From NCBI GenBank assembly GCA_007570785.1, contig ML660201.1:49260316-49324315 (forward strand): a stretch of 64,000 nucleotides of DNA. The letters run 5' to 3'. Position numbers and translations under genes: made by a program. Shown piece after piece: positions 47,101 through 59,100 of this stretch. This stretch comes from Antilocapra americana (Eukaryota > Chordata > Mammalia > Artiodactyla > Antilocapridae). Each line of letters opens with the position of its first letter. The stretch's first letter is position 1. The notes under the pieces are model-generated. The model worked only from the letters and a program-made list of their open reading frames with translations. It made no database searches and was not told the DNA's origin.

Positions 47101-50100
47101 ATGCCCCCAGTAAGTACCCAACAGTCATCATTACCGCGTGAAGCAGCAGTTCGGTTCTCTTTGGTGTCATATGAGATCTGTAAGGACCGTATCACAAAAG
47201 TCCTAATTCTGCTGAGGAAACCTGCAGTGTTCAGTCGGCTCTAACAGCGGTACTGTGAACATTCTTGAAAAACCTCCTGGTATAAACATGTTGGGTATAC
47301 TTAGAGGGGAAGGCCTAGAAAATTCACAAGGAAATGCTAAATAATTTTCACAACAGCGGTACCGAATGACACTAGCAATATGAATTTTTTTTTTTTAGCA
47401 ATATGAACTTCAAATGATTCATTCTTCTCCATCACCCGGTATCATCAGACTTAATGACTCATCTTGAGCTCCCAATTCACAACTGTTTAAAAGCACAGTG
47501 CTAGAGAAGACTTCAAAGCAGTTATTTATGTATTCATTTGCTCAAGTTATCTCTTTGGAGCAGGGCACAAAAATGAATCAGACAGGAGCCTGCCCTGAGA
47601 GTATTGAGTAAAGCATGGAATATGTCTGACTGTTTTATGAATCATTTTCTTCTGATGACAAGATGAATAGCCTTCCAGAAAGCAAGGAAGGAGCAAGAGA
47701 AAAATAAAAAGTCTTGCAGAAGCCCATCATCACGACACAACTGTTAAAATGTCTCATCTTGTATCAACAAGTGACTCCCAGGGCCACGCGCTCCCTCGTG
47801 GGATGCCCATTTCACACGCTGTCCGCAATTTCTGACTACCGCTCAAAGCTAGTGGCGCTGCTTCCAATTTCACTGGGAAAGGAACAGCCGCCCACAAGCT
47901 CCCACCGCATCTGCGTACCTTCCGGCCTCCATGGCCTCCACGCCCACACGCTGCTTCCTTTCCACCACGGCAGCGGGGCTGGGCAGTCCCGCGGACGAGC
48001 TGTCCCTGCGAGGCCTGTGGCCTGTGCACGGGACCCCGACCCTCACACACTCAAGGACACTGCCCCAGCATGTGACTCTGCTCCCACCTTCTCCAAACCC
48101 GTCTTCCTGGGACTGCGGGAGGGAAGTAAGGGGAGCAGGAGCATAACTTCCCTCTCTAACGGTCACTGTAAACCACCAGCACCACGTCGGCTGATTGGAC
48201 CCTCTGCCTGGACACCTGATCCTCCTTTGCGTAGGGACACTGCTCTCACTTGGCTGCTTCTCCCCTTCCTCGGCGGCCTTTGCCGGTTGGTCTTCATTTC
48301 CCCAACTTTAAATCTTGGAGCCACTCTGACTCGTCCTTTCACTCACTCACTCCGATGCCCCGCTTCAAAGGCTCTCCGTCCTCACCGAGGCCAGAGTGCT
48401 CTATCATTTCCTAATCCCCTTCAGGCTGTCCTCTCTCTTTCTTCACACCTTTTCATTCTCTATGTACCTTTCTCCCTTTGATGCTCTCACTCCATAGCTT
48501 TGAATGCCATCTGTACCCCAAGCACTCTCAAATTTATGTCTCCAATGTGGACTTCCCTCCTAAACCCCACTTTCATTAATTCACGTTTTCTTGCCATCTC
48601 TGCTTTGATACTGACAGACATTTCAAGCTTAACGTGTCCAAATAAAGGCCCGGATACTCTGGCCTCCCTCCCACCTCAGCGCATGGCTTCCTTCCACTTA
48701 CTCTGGCCAAAACCCATAAGATTCATACTAAACCCTCTGTCCTTCCCTGTGTAACACAATTTGTCAGAAACTCCTTTTAGCTCTACCTTCAAAACACACC
48801 TGGAGCCCGACCACTGTTGATCCCCATTGCCTCCCATCTGGATCACGACTGCTCCTAACTCCCCCTGTACCCCACCCCCGCTCCCCCTGGCTTATTCTCT
48901 CCACCAGGGTCCGAGTGACCCTGTCCGACCACGCCAATTCTCTCCTCAGAGCCCGAGAGTCAAAGACCAAGCTGCGGAGGGCCTGCAGGACGCGGGCCCA
49001 GCTGCATCTCTGAAGCCAGCCCCCACGTGCCCTGTCCACTCTCTGCCCCCGCCACGGGCCCTCTGTTCCTGTTGGTCTCTAAGTACACAGACCATCTGAC
49101 GGCAGTTCTAGTCAAAAGTCAACACTAAACAAAGAACAATGTAGGGCTTCCCTGGTGGCTCAGTGGTAAAGAATCGCCCTGCCAACGCAGGAGACACAGG
49201 TTTGATTCCTGGTCGGGGAGGATCCCCATGCAGCAGAGGAACTAAGCCCGTGTGCCACAACTGCTGAGCCTGTGCTCCAGGGTCCAGGAGCCACAGGTAT
49301 TGGGGCCCATGCACCCTAGAGCCTGTGCTCTGCAGGAGAAGCCACAGCGATGAGAAGCCCACGCGCTGCAGCCAAGGGCAGCCCCCACTTGCTGCAACCA
49401 GAGCAAAGCCTGCACACAAAGAGCCACCACAGCCAAAAATAACTAGATAACATTTAAACACTTTTTAAAAAGCCAATGTTAAGCTTCAGATTTAAAGCTA
49501 AATGGATAACCTGTTTCTATAATCTCATTTACCATTATCTACCCATTCACAATCGAATCTTGGAATTAAAACACACACACAGAAACAAGCTGCCCAAATC
49601 CTGAAAGCACCACCGAAATAGTACGGTTGCTATTATTTTACCCTTAGGAGAACTTGGAGAGCTTCAGGGAAAAAGCAAAGCAAAGCCAGAATAAACAAGA
49701 GCTTTTATACTGATATTTTCTGATTTCTATTCCCTCACAACTGCAGAAAATCTTTCCTGCATTACTATTTTCTGCTTTTAAGTATAATAAGCATGATAAT
49801 TCAAGGAAATCATATTAACATAATGAACAAATAAATCACGGACTGCTGTGTTAGCTCACAAGCTTCTTTGGGAGTAGTTGAGAGAGAGACCCCCCTCAGT
49901 TTCTCCTAGCAGAGTCGCGATCTCGGGCGCTCGCTCACCAGCACACTGAGTGGACCCTTTAACAGTAGCGCAGTCTGCTCCCCTATTTTTTTTTTATTAA
50001 CACGATGATGTCCATGATAAAGACGTTTTTAAAATGACCTTACAACTAACTAGATAGCCATTACTCATTCTGTACTAGTACCATCTAACCCTAACTTGCC

Positions 50101-53100
50101 CCACAAGCATCACTCTTTGTAAAACATCTATGTTTCATTTTTTCTGGGGCTGTTTCAAATGACAAATATAATTTTTTTTTTTTGACAAATGTATATTTTA
50201 ACTGTAATGCTCCTCTCCAAGTTGCTGGTCACCCTAGTTCCTGAGTCTAACTTTCTTAATTACTAAGAAAAATGTTAACCAGTCAGGCTAAAATTATTCT
50301 TGTTTATTGATACAAAGTCTAAAAAGCCAAAACACAGTGTACATATTTCTTTTAACCCACTAGCCCCAGAATTCTGGGAGAGAGAGAACATGATTCAGTC
50401 TAAAGAGTTCATTCTATTAAAAAAAAAAAAAAGGCATTTACAATCAGTATGCTCAGATTTTATGTTAATAGGTTTGATTTTATTATCAAAAGCAGTACTA
50501 CTAATTCTAAAATACTCTCCTCATGTAATAGTTGACACTGTCTTTAAATCTGCCTTATAATAATATTTAAATAAAGACTGCCAGAAAACTAAAGAGTAAT
50601 ATGTAAGGATACAGCCATGTAATACCGGAAGGGCAAACCGATGGACCTGAAATGAAGATAATGTTTAGGAATAAATATACTTTAATAATAATAAAAAGAA
50701 ACACTATATAAAAAGTATTTAAAGATGGGGAGGTAATATACAAATACAACGAAGTAGCAACTTAAAGAAAATTTTCAAATGTAACATTGCCTTTTCAATT
50801 TAAAAAATTTAAATATTTGCTGGAATCATTTGGGCTTGAACATTCATAGATTCTGGAACACTAACAGGACTACCTGAAGGGTCAGACTGTTTCTCTCTCT
50901 CTGTCAGTCTTAGCCTACAACAACTGCACTCTTCCAGGGAGCTCAAACTACTTTTCCCAGAAGAGCAAAGTAAATGTCAACAATGAAGCAAATGTATTTA
51001 CAGGCAAATCTATTCACCTCGATTCCATATACTACGCTTCTGAAGTGGGCCTCCTTGTTTATACCTCCAAGTATAACTGTCAACCAAGTACCGAGGAAGG
51101 CGGTGCCTACGCACGTCTGTCCTGGGTGACTGAACGGAGTCAGGGTCCCTTACGGACACAAACACAGAGCTTTCCGCTTGCCTAGGGAATTAGCTATGGC
51201 CCCATCTACATTATTCATTTCCCAAGACCTATTCTCTCTCTCTTCCTTACAGAAAGCAATGTTTCGATTTTTTTTTTAGCAATGTTATTTTTACTCAGAT
51301 TTTCTTCCCCTATATTTAAGGCTTCCAGAGAAGACCAAAGCATAATAACTAGGCTTTTCCAACCTAGAGTGATGTGAGAGGGTAGATTTAATCGAAGTCC
51401 AGAAGTTTATAAACAGAGTTACATTAGATTTCTTTACAAAATCCTTAGTGACTGACTAGCCATCATGTAGCATGTATTCAGTTACAACGTGGACAGTGAC
51501 AAACAAGCTAGTTTTATTCAGTGTACATCACCTCTGGCTGAGCAGAAAGCTCTCGGAGAAGATGGCCATTCCATACGAACCGCTGATCTGCCTGAGAGAG
51601 AAGTCTGAGAGTTAACGTGGGCTCGCTCAGTCGCATCCCGTTCTCGGCGACCGCATGAGCCGCAGCATGTCTCCGTCCTCCATCTCCTGCAACTTGCTCA
51701 AATGCACGTCCACTGAGTCAGTGATGCTTTCCAACCACCTCATCCTTCATTGCCTCCTTCTCCTTACATCTAAGCCTACATATAATTTTACAAGAGTGGA
51801 CTGTTACAGTCTTTAGTAAGTCAGTCAACTAAAATATTGATTTAGGTTGAACTACATAAAATTATCATTTTATGGATCAAAAATGGTCAATTGGTGGCAA
51901 TTTCATACGGTCCAAGCTAACAGGTAACTAACGGAACTTTATAAATGCTATCTGGCCCCTAAACATATCCATTTTTGTTAACAACAACAACAAAAAATCA
52001 AGGCAGCAATTATCTAGGTTCCTGAACTGCAAAAATGTCATGTTAAGATCATCTGAGGTCTAGTTTTAAAGATGCACTTAATTAAAAAAAAAAAGGTGGG
52101 GGAGGGGGAAATCACAAAAAAACCCCACACTAAACAAAAGCATATTTTCCAAGTTAATAAGTTGCTATTCTTCTTACTGTAAGAGCTATAAATGATACCA
52201 CTACAGAAAGTAGTTCACCTCTTAGAACAGTGATTTTATAAGCACAATGGTGGTTGCTAATGTTCTTTTACACCACAGACCACTGAGAGCTAGGAAATGA
52301 CCAACATGTGTGTTCAAGCTAATTTCTGAAAATGCACAACTGCGGTTCTCGATCCTGTCTGTGAAACAGTGTTTTTTTGGGGGGAATCTTGAATTTGGAA
52401 ATGTGATGTCTACTTGAAACATGGTACGTTTTCAAAGCCCCATACATGATCCTGACACAGCCAGGGCTGAGAAAAATCAATATATATTTTATGGATGAAA
52501 TAGAGGCATGCTCCTAAAAATTAAAAAATTAATTACAATTTTTTTTAAAAAATAGAAGATTAACCTTACCCTTTCCAAGAGACTCATTTCCTGGAACTCT
52601 GGACTAGTGTTGGAGAGCCGCTGCAAAGTGTGGGTCAAATCATATGTCGTTGAAAAGTAAAACCCATCCATACTCAAGACATGGTTCATCATTGCTAAGA
52701 AAGTTTTATTATCCTGTAACTGCAAACAAAGCAGAGAACATAGTCAGTCTATCGTATCCTTGAAAAGGAATCAGCGTGATCAGAGAGTCAAACTAAAAAC
52801 CTGTTAAGTCAAGCCCTGCTAAATGCCATCAGCACAAAGACTGGACAAGGGGGATGCTCACCACTCCCCTAGGACCCGGGACAGTACCCGACACACGGAC
52901 AATGCTCAAGAGCACAAGGTACTACAGTAACTGGTAGGTAGACCTCTTCCCATCAGCATCCTTCACAATTTGTACTCTAAAGAGCTGAAGAGGTGGTTTA
53001 ATAAAACGTTACCACCTTAAGTTATGACCTACTGAGTTTCATACTTTACACAGATTCTCTGTTATGTTCCCAGAAACTCTTTACTAGGTTAGCGTAATTA

Positions 53101-56100
53101 TCCTCATTTGACAGAAGAAAATAATACATGCGGGGCCCAGTAACACAGAGGGCCAATGACAAGAGAATAATACCATCCTCATTCTTAAGAAACTTTACTG
53201 GTTTGTGCTAGTTGGGAAGTCAAATGGATCTCTTAAAAAAAAAAAACAAGCAAAAATGGAGAAGTCCAGGAAGAGAGAGTAGCAGTGAAGGCGGTAACGA
53301 AGGAGGCCTGAGCTCACATCCTCCCACAGGCACCACAATCACAACTACTAGCAGCTGTCTATGAAGGCAACCTGAAGACCGGCAGGGCAGACTTTCACGG
53401 CTAAAGATATACAGAAGGGACCATGAGTCGGGTAAGAGAGGTGGAGACCTGGCATAGTCAAGACCCACACCCTCAAGCAGGTGATTCGCAAATGGGAGGA
53501 GAGCCACAACTGCCGAGGTTTTTCCCAGTGAGCAAGGGATCTGGGCCCGACGTCAGCTCTTGAGGTCAACGATCTTGTACCAGCAAGACAAGCTCCCAGA
53601 AATGTCTGGATCTGAAGGCCAGAGGGCCAGCAGGGTTTGTGTCCAGGAAAGCAGGACAACTAAAGGCAACAGAGACTCTCCTCCTAAAAGGCCTATAGAG
53701 AATCTGGCATGCTCCAAGTCCTAGCATGGGGGCATCAGAAAGGAGCCTAGATCAGACCCACTTAGTGATCCTGGCAAGTCTCCTGGAGAGGCAGAAGGCA
53801 GCTGGGACTGCCCTTGCGGATGGAGATGATGGCAGCGTTAGGGAGCTCATTCTACCAGAAGGATAGTGGTGCTAGCAAGTGCCATTTTGGAATCCTCCTG
53901 AAAGCCTGTTAGTGTGGGGGCTTATGTGCCCACCAGCTGCCTGGCAATGGTGCCAGGACACCCCAGGGCAGACAACAGAAAAGAACAGTGAAACTAAGAC
54001 CTGGCTCTTTGAAAAGGTAAACAAAACTGATAAACCAAGGGAAAAAAGAGAGAGGACCTAACTCAATAAAATCAGAAATGAAAGAGGACAGATTACGACA
54101 GACACCACAGAAATACAAAAGACAGAAGAGATTATTACAAACAACTACATTCCAGCAAAACAGACAGCCGAGAAGAGATGGGTACGTTTCTGGAAACAGC
54201 CTCCCAAGACTGAATCAGGAAGAAGGAGAAAATATGAACAGATTTATTACCAGTAATGAAACTGAATCAGTAATGTAGAAACCACCAAAGTCCAGGATCA
54301 GACAACGTCACCAGTGAATTATAGCACAGAGTTAACACCTCTCAAACGGTTTCAAAAAACTGAAGGGGAAGGAATGTTTCCAAACTCATCCCATAAGGCC
54401 AGCGTCACCCTGATACCCACATCAGATAAAGTCATCACACAAACACACACACACGACCACAGGCCAGCATCACTGATGGACACAAACGCAAAATCCTCAA
54501 CAAAATCCTAGCAAACAGAATTCAACAACACAGTAAAAAGATCATACGCCATGATCGAGTTGCTCTGAGCCCAGGGATGGGAGGACAGTTCAATACCCAC
54601 CAATCAGACAATACACTACACTAACTGAAGAATAAAAATAACATGATCACCAACAGATAAAGAAAAAGCGTTTTACAAAATCTATTATCCATTTGTGATA
54701 AAACCTCTCAGCAAAACATGTGTGCTGTGCTTGGTTGCTCAGTCGTGTCCGACTCTTTGTGACCCCATGGACTGTTGCTCGCCAGGCTCCCCTGCCCATG
54801 GGATTCTCCAGGCAAGAATACTGGAGTGGGTTGCCATGCCCTCCTCCAGGGGATCTTCCCAACACAGAAATCAGACCCAGGTCTCCTGCAATGTAGGCGG
54901 ATTCTTTACCATCTGAGCCACCAAGGAAGCCCATGAATACTGCAGTGGGTAGCCTATCCTTTCTCCAGGATCTCCCCAACCCAGGAACCAAATCAGGGTC
55001 TCCCGCACTGCAGGCAGATTCTCCACCAGGTGAGCTACCAGGGAAGCCCATAAAGGGAGCATACCTCATTAATAAGGACCATATATGATAAACCTATAGC
55101 CTGTATCAAGCTCAACAGTGAAAAGCTGAGAGCATCTCTTTTAAGATAAGGAACAAGACAAAGATGCCTATTCTTACCACTTTTACTCAACATATTGGAA
55201 GTCCTAGCCAACTCAGTAGACATGAATTTGAGTAAGCTCCAGGAGTTGGTGATGGACAGGGAAGCCTGGTGTGCTTCAGTCCATGGCGTCGCAAAGCGTT
55301 GGACATGACTGAGCAACTGTACTGAACCGGGCTATAGCAATTAAACAGAAAGAAATCAAAGGAACTTAAACTGAAAAGGAAGAAGTAAAATTGTTCCTGT
55401 TAGCAAATGACATGATACTATGCATAGAAAACCCTACAGTAAAGATGCCACCAAAAAAACTAGTAAACTGGCAGGATATAAAATTAATATATTGAAGTCT
55501 GTTGCATTTCAATTCAATAACAATGAACTAATTGGAGAGAAAATCCCATGTGCATCTGCATGAAAAGAATAAAATACCCAGGAAAGAAATCTAACCAAGG
55601 TGGGGAAAAGACCTGTCACTGGAAACTTGTAAGACAATGATGAAAGAAATTAAAACTGACACAGACTCACAGAGAACAAACTGACGGTCACCAGTGAGGC
55701 GGGTAAGTAGGAAGGGTGAGGGAGGCAGGTAAGGGAGACTAAGATACAAGCTTCTAGTTATAAAACGGGCAAGTCACGGGCTAATGTACAGCAGAGTACA
55801 GTCGGTGATACTGTATTAGCTGTGTATGCTGACAGACGGTAAGGAGATGTATTGTGGTGATCATTTATAATGCATAAAAATATGGAATTACATATTGTAC
55901 ACTTGAAAGTAATACTGTAAATCAATTATACTTCAACAGGAAAGAAAGGAAGAGTCAGTAAAAGTAATATTTCCACTTATTTTCTGATAGTCATTTTAGC
56001 TGGCTTTCCCAATGAATACTGAGACTGATATTTGTTTCTATCCTTGTTTTAAAAAGTAATTTTAACGTCTGATTATTATTTAATGTTTAACAAATGATTA

Positions 56101-59100
56101 ACATTTAATCTACATATTACACATCTACGTACTACAAAATCTGTACTTTGGCCTCAACATTGTTTTGAAAAACGAAGGATACAAATAAGCAATTAGTTTA
56201 CACAGTCTGACAACAAACTAGAGCAATCAAGAAGAAATTGTTCAATATTACTGCATTATTAAACAGCTTTATTGCCTTAAATTATCATGTATCATAGAGG
56301 ATGAATATATTAATATACTGATTGCTATATAAATAGTAAAAAAAAAAAAAAGAAAATTTAAGTGTAAAGTATCAAATAGCTTTGTTATTGTTGTTTTAAA
56401 TTGCTGTCGTGTTCAACTCTTTTGCAACCCCATGGACTGGAGCCCGCCAGGCTCCTCTGACCATGGGATTTCCCAGACAAGAATACTGGAGTGGGCTGCC
56501 ATTTCCTTCTCCAGGGGATCTTCCACACCGAGGGACTGAACCCATGTCCCCTGCATTAGCAAGTGAAATCTTTACCACTGAGCCAACAAGGAAGCCCATT
56601 CTACAGCTTTACTTAGTCAATAAGACAATAGCATTAGGACTAATATTTTTTAATGTTTATTACAGGTAAGAGACATGTTTCAGAATAGTTAGCTTTGTTT
56701 TAAAAACAAACTTTTTGTAATTCTGGGAATAAAAATACAATGTAAAAATTTTAAAAAGCAAATACTATAAAGTACATTCAGAAAACAAATACACAATAGA
56801 TATAAATCTCTATACATAATGTTGACTTAAGGTAATTTTCAAAAAATAGAAGAGTTAATGCCATTCAACTAAGTTTTTAAAAATACTTCCAGCAAAAACA
56901 GCTTTGTTTGAATAAGAATACAGGAAGTCTTTGCTTTGCACAATAGGCTTGGATCATGCAAATGATCAGGCTATCTTTCTCGATAATCTTAACCTATGTT
57001 AATAATCAACAGGAAAAATTATAACTGTTGCATGACAAATTTTTAAAAAATCAAAACATTAAAATACCCTCCTACTGTAACGTATAAATGGAAAAATGAA
57101 AACATAGTAAAACTAATGTTTAGTATACTATAATTTAAAACATCGAGAATTTAAAATATTTTATTTCTTGTCAAAACTGTATCAAGAGTAGCCTGAACAG
57201 TGCTTGTGCTGGTCTCATCATGTAACTTGTAATACCATCTTCTCTGTACCCTAGTGGACTATCACACATCTAAGCCTGAAGCAGTTTCTAACTCTTATAT
57301 ATGAACCAAAATCTATGTGTTCAGTACATGGGCATTTTCAGTTTTTCCTTCTCTCTTTTATGAAATTTCGTATTTTAAGAATTGAGTCAGTTAAAAAAAA
57401 AAGAACAACAACCCAAGAGCAATAAAATATATGAATGGATATATATATATATCTCTCTCTCCCTGTCAGGGAACTAGATTCCTCATGCTGCAACTAAGAT
57501 AGAGTGCAGCCAGATAAATATATATATTTTTTAACTCCATCAAACATTCTGTGTTCCACCTCCCTTCCCCACCTGCCCCATGGGACTTCTTTGGGTTTTG
57601 CAATTAGTAAGTGTTTCTGGTTCTTACCTGAATATCAGTTAAATGCAACATCGTCTTCTTATAAGAAAGGACATCAAAATCTGTTGCTTTCCAGATTACA
57701 TGATTGAAAAATTCACCTATTTTTTTCTTTTTGGTAATGACAATTAGATAATTACCTGCAAAGAACAAAGCCAAACTTAGATAAATAGAAACAAGGCAAC
57801 TAGAACGCCAGAAGTGGCAGTGCTTTAAACTCTAGAGGGAGGAGTTGTGCTTAATAAAGGACGAGTACATTTTTAAGACAATCTTATAATTTATGAATAG
57901 AGAGATGAGCATATTATTTAAAAATATTTTCTGAAAGGTCAAATTTTTTTCTCAAAAAGGTAAAAGCAAAAGCTTTTGGTAACCAGAGTAGCAATTCTAG
58001 CAGATGGAAAATAAGAGACAGAAAACACCTCTCTCTCTCTCCCCACCCCCCATCATGCCCTGAGCATACCTGTCTCTGCTAATGCACGCCCCAAGGCGCA
58101 GCTTAGAGCATCACTGGTCATGAGACTCGGCCACTGCAGGACAGTGCCCTGCCTACGCCCCCCATGTCGCCACATTATTCTAAATGGTAGAGAGGTGCCA
58201 GGTAGTGTGACTGACTGGCTACTGTGACCCGCCGACGATGAGTGGTCAGGGAGCAAGAAGCCATCATCGGCACCACGTATAACACACCAGCCCCGGTCTG
58301 GGCCACCTCCTCTTCCTCCACAAATAAGCCAGGAAAACCCTTTACCATTAGATTTATTCTTCAGATCTGTTTGGGGCTCTAAACACAAGTGCTCTCTCTG
58401 AAGCTTCCCTAAGTACACCTCACTCCTAGAACTTGTCACATGGTACTGTAGTGACTTGCCATTTAAATGCCTCTCTCACTTGACTGTAAACTGCAGGCCA
58501 AAAGGGACCTACATCTTTTATAAATATAACAGCATTCAGTTATATTCAGCAAATAACTGTATGCCTGATAAAACAGGAACTCTTTAAAAGTATGAAATAA
58601 AACTTAAATTCGAAAAATCACTCTTCTAATAACTAGAACCAGGTAACGTTCTCTAACATGCATGTCATAATCTACCCCAGTAAGGAGCTGAAGGTATAGA
58701 ATACTCTGGTTCATCAATGCATTAAAATTTTTGTGCATATACTCTTAGAATTTATGAAAAGTCTCTAGCAGACTAGAGATTTCAACTCTAGTTGAATAAA
58801 ACTAAAATCAAAACTTAAAAAAAAAAAAAGAACCTCAGGCTTATAAATTTAACCACTTGCTACTAGGTGTGTGTTAATTTTAGAAATTAAGGACAAATAC
58901 TAAACTACAGATTCATTGCTTCAAGTAAAATATAAAGTGTGCCTTCATCTTTACACTCTAGTAGGGTCAATTTAATTACCTTTTATCCCACTTTAGCTCA
59001 TTTTTCTTACCTGCCACCAGATGGATTGTGCCCAGTATACCAAATATTGGTCTTGTGACCGCTGAAGGAGGAATATCTTTCTTGACTTTAAAGAAAAAAA

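Larger units (their letters stand above)
46108..50612 (-). other. SACM1L intron 7
   Basis: GT-AG intron of 4.5 kb. It has an (AT)n near 46645, SINEs at 46845-47015 and 49143-49450, and an old repeat-like tract at about 48500-49080. The rest (47020-48490, 49460-50610) is unassigned. Confidence 0.75.
53250..55930 (+). mobile_element. Old L1, plus strand, decayed, with nested SINEs
   Basis: 5'UTR-like sequence at 53270-53930 (ACATCCTCCCACAGGCACCA) is followed by ORF2 remnants with many stops. These are [13 protein letters not shown] near 54000, CTCAACAGTGAAAAGCTGAG through GGAACAAGACAAAGATGCCT (RQGCP region, about 55110-55170) and the RT active-site neighbourhood near 55390-55430. There the expected FADD reads LAND. 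The 3' end is at about 55620-55930 (CACAGACTCACAGAGAACAA, ACTTGAAAGTAATACTGTAA). SINE/BovB-derived pieces are inserted at 54718-55045 and about 55208-55325. Confidence 0.7.
52720..57627 (-). other. SACM1L intron 4
   Basis: GT-AG intron of 4.9 kb, dominated by an old sense L1 (53250-55930) with nested SINE/BovB pieces and a Bov-tA SINE at 56401-56600. 55940-56390 and 56610-57620 are AT-rich and unassigned, with a (TA)n(TC)n tract near 57438-57465. Confidence 0.8.

Noticed and set aside
47714..48481. 255-codon plus-strand open frame inside SACM1L intron 7
   Set aside because: C/T-rich and Ser/Pro/Leu-rich, antisense to the gene, no domain, with overlapping frames on the other strand; probably composition.
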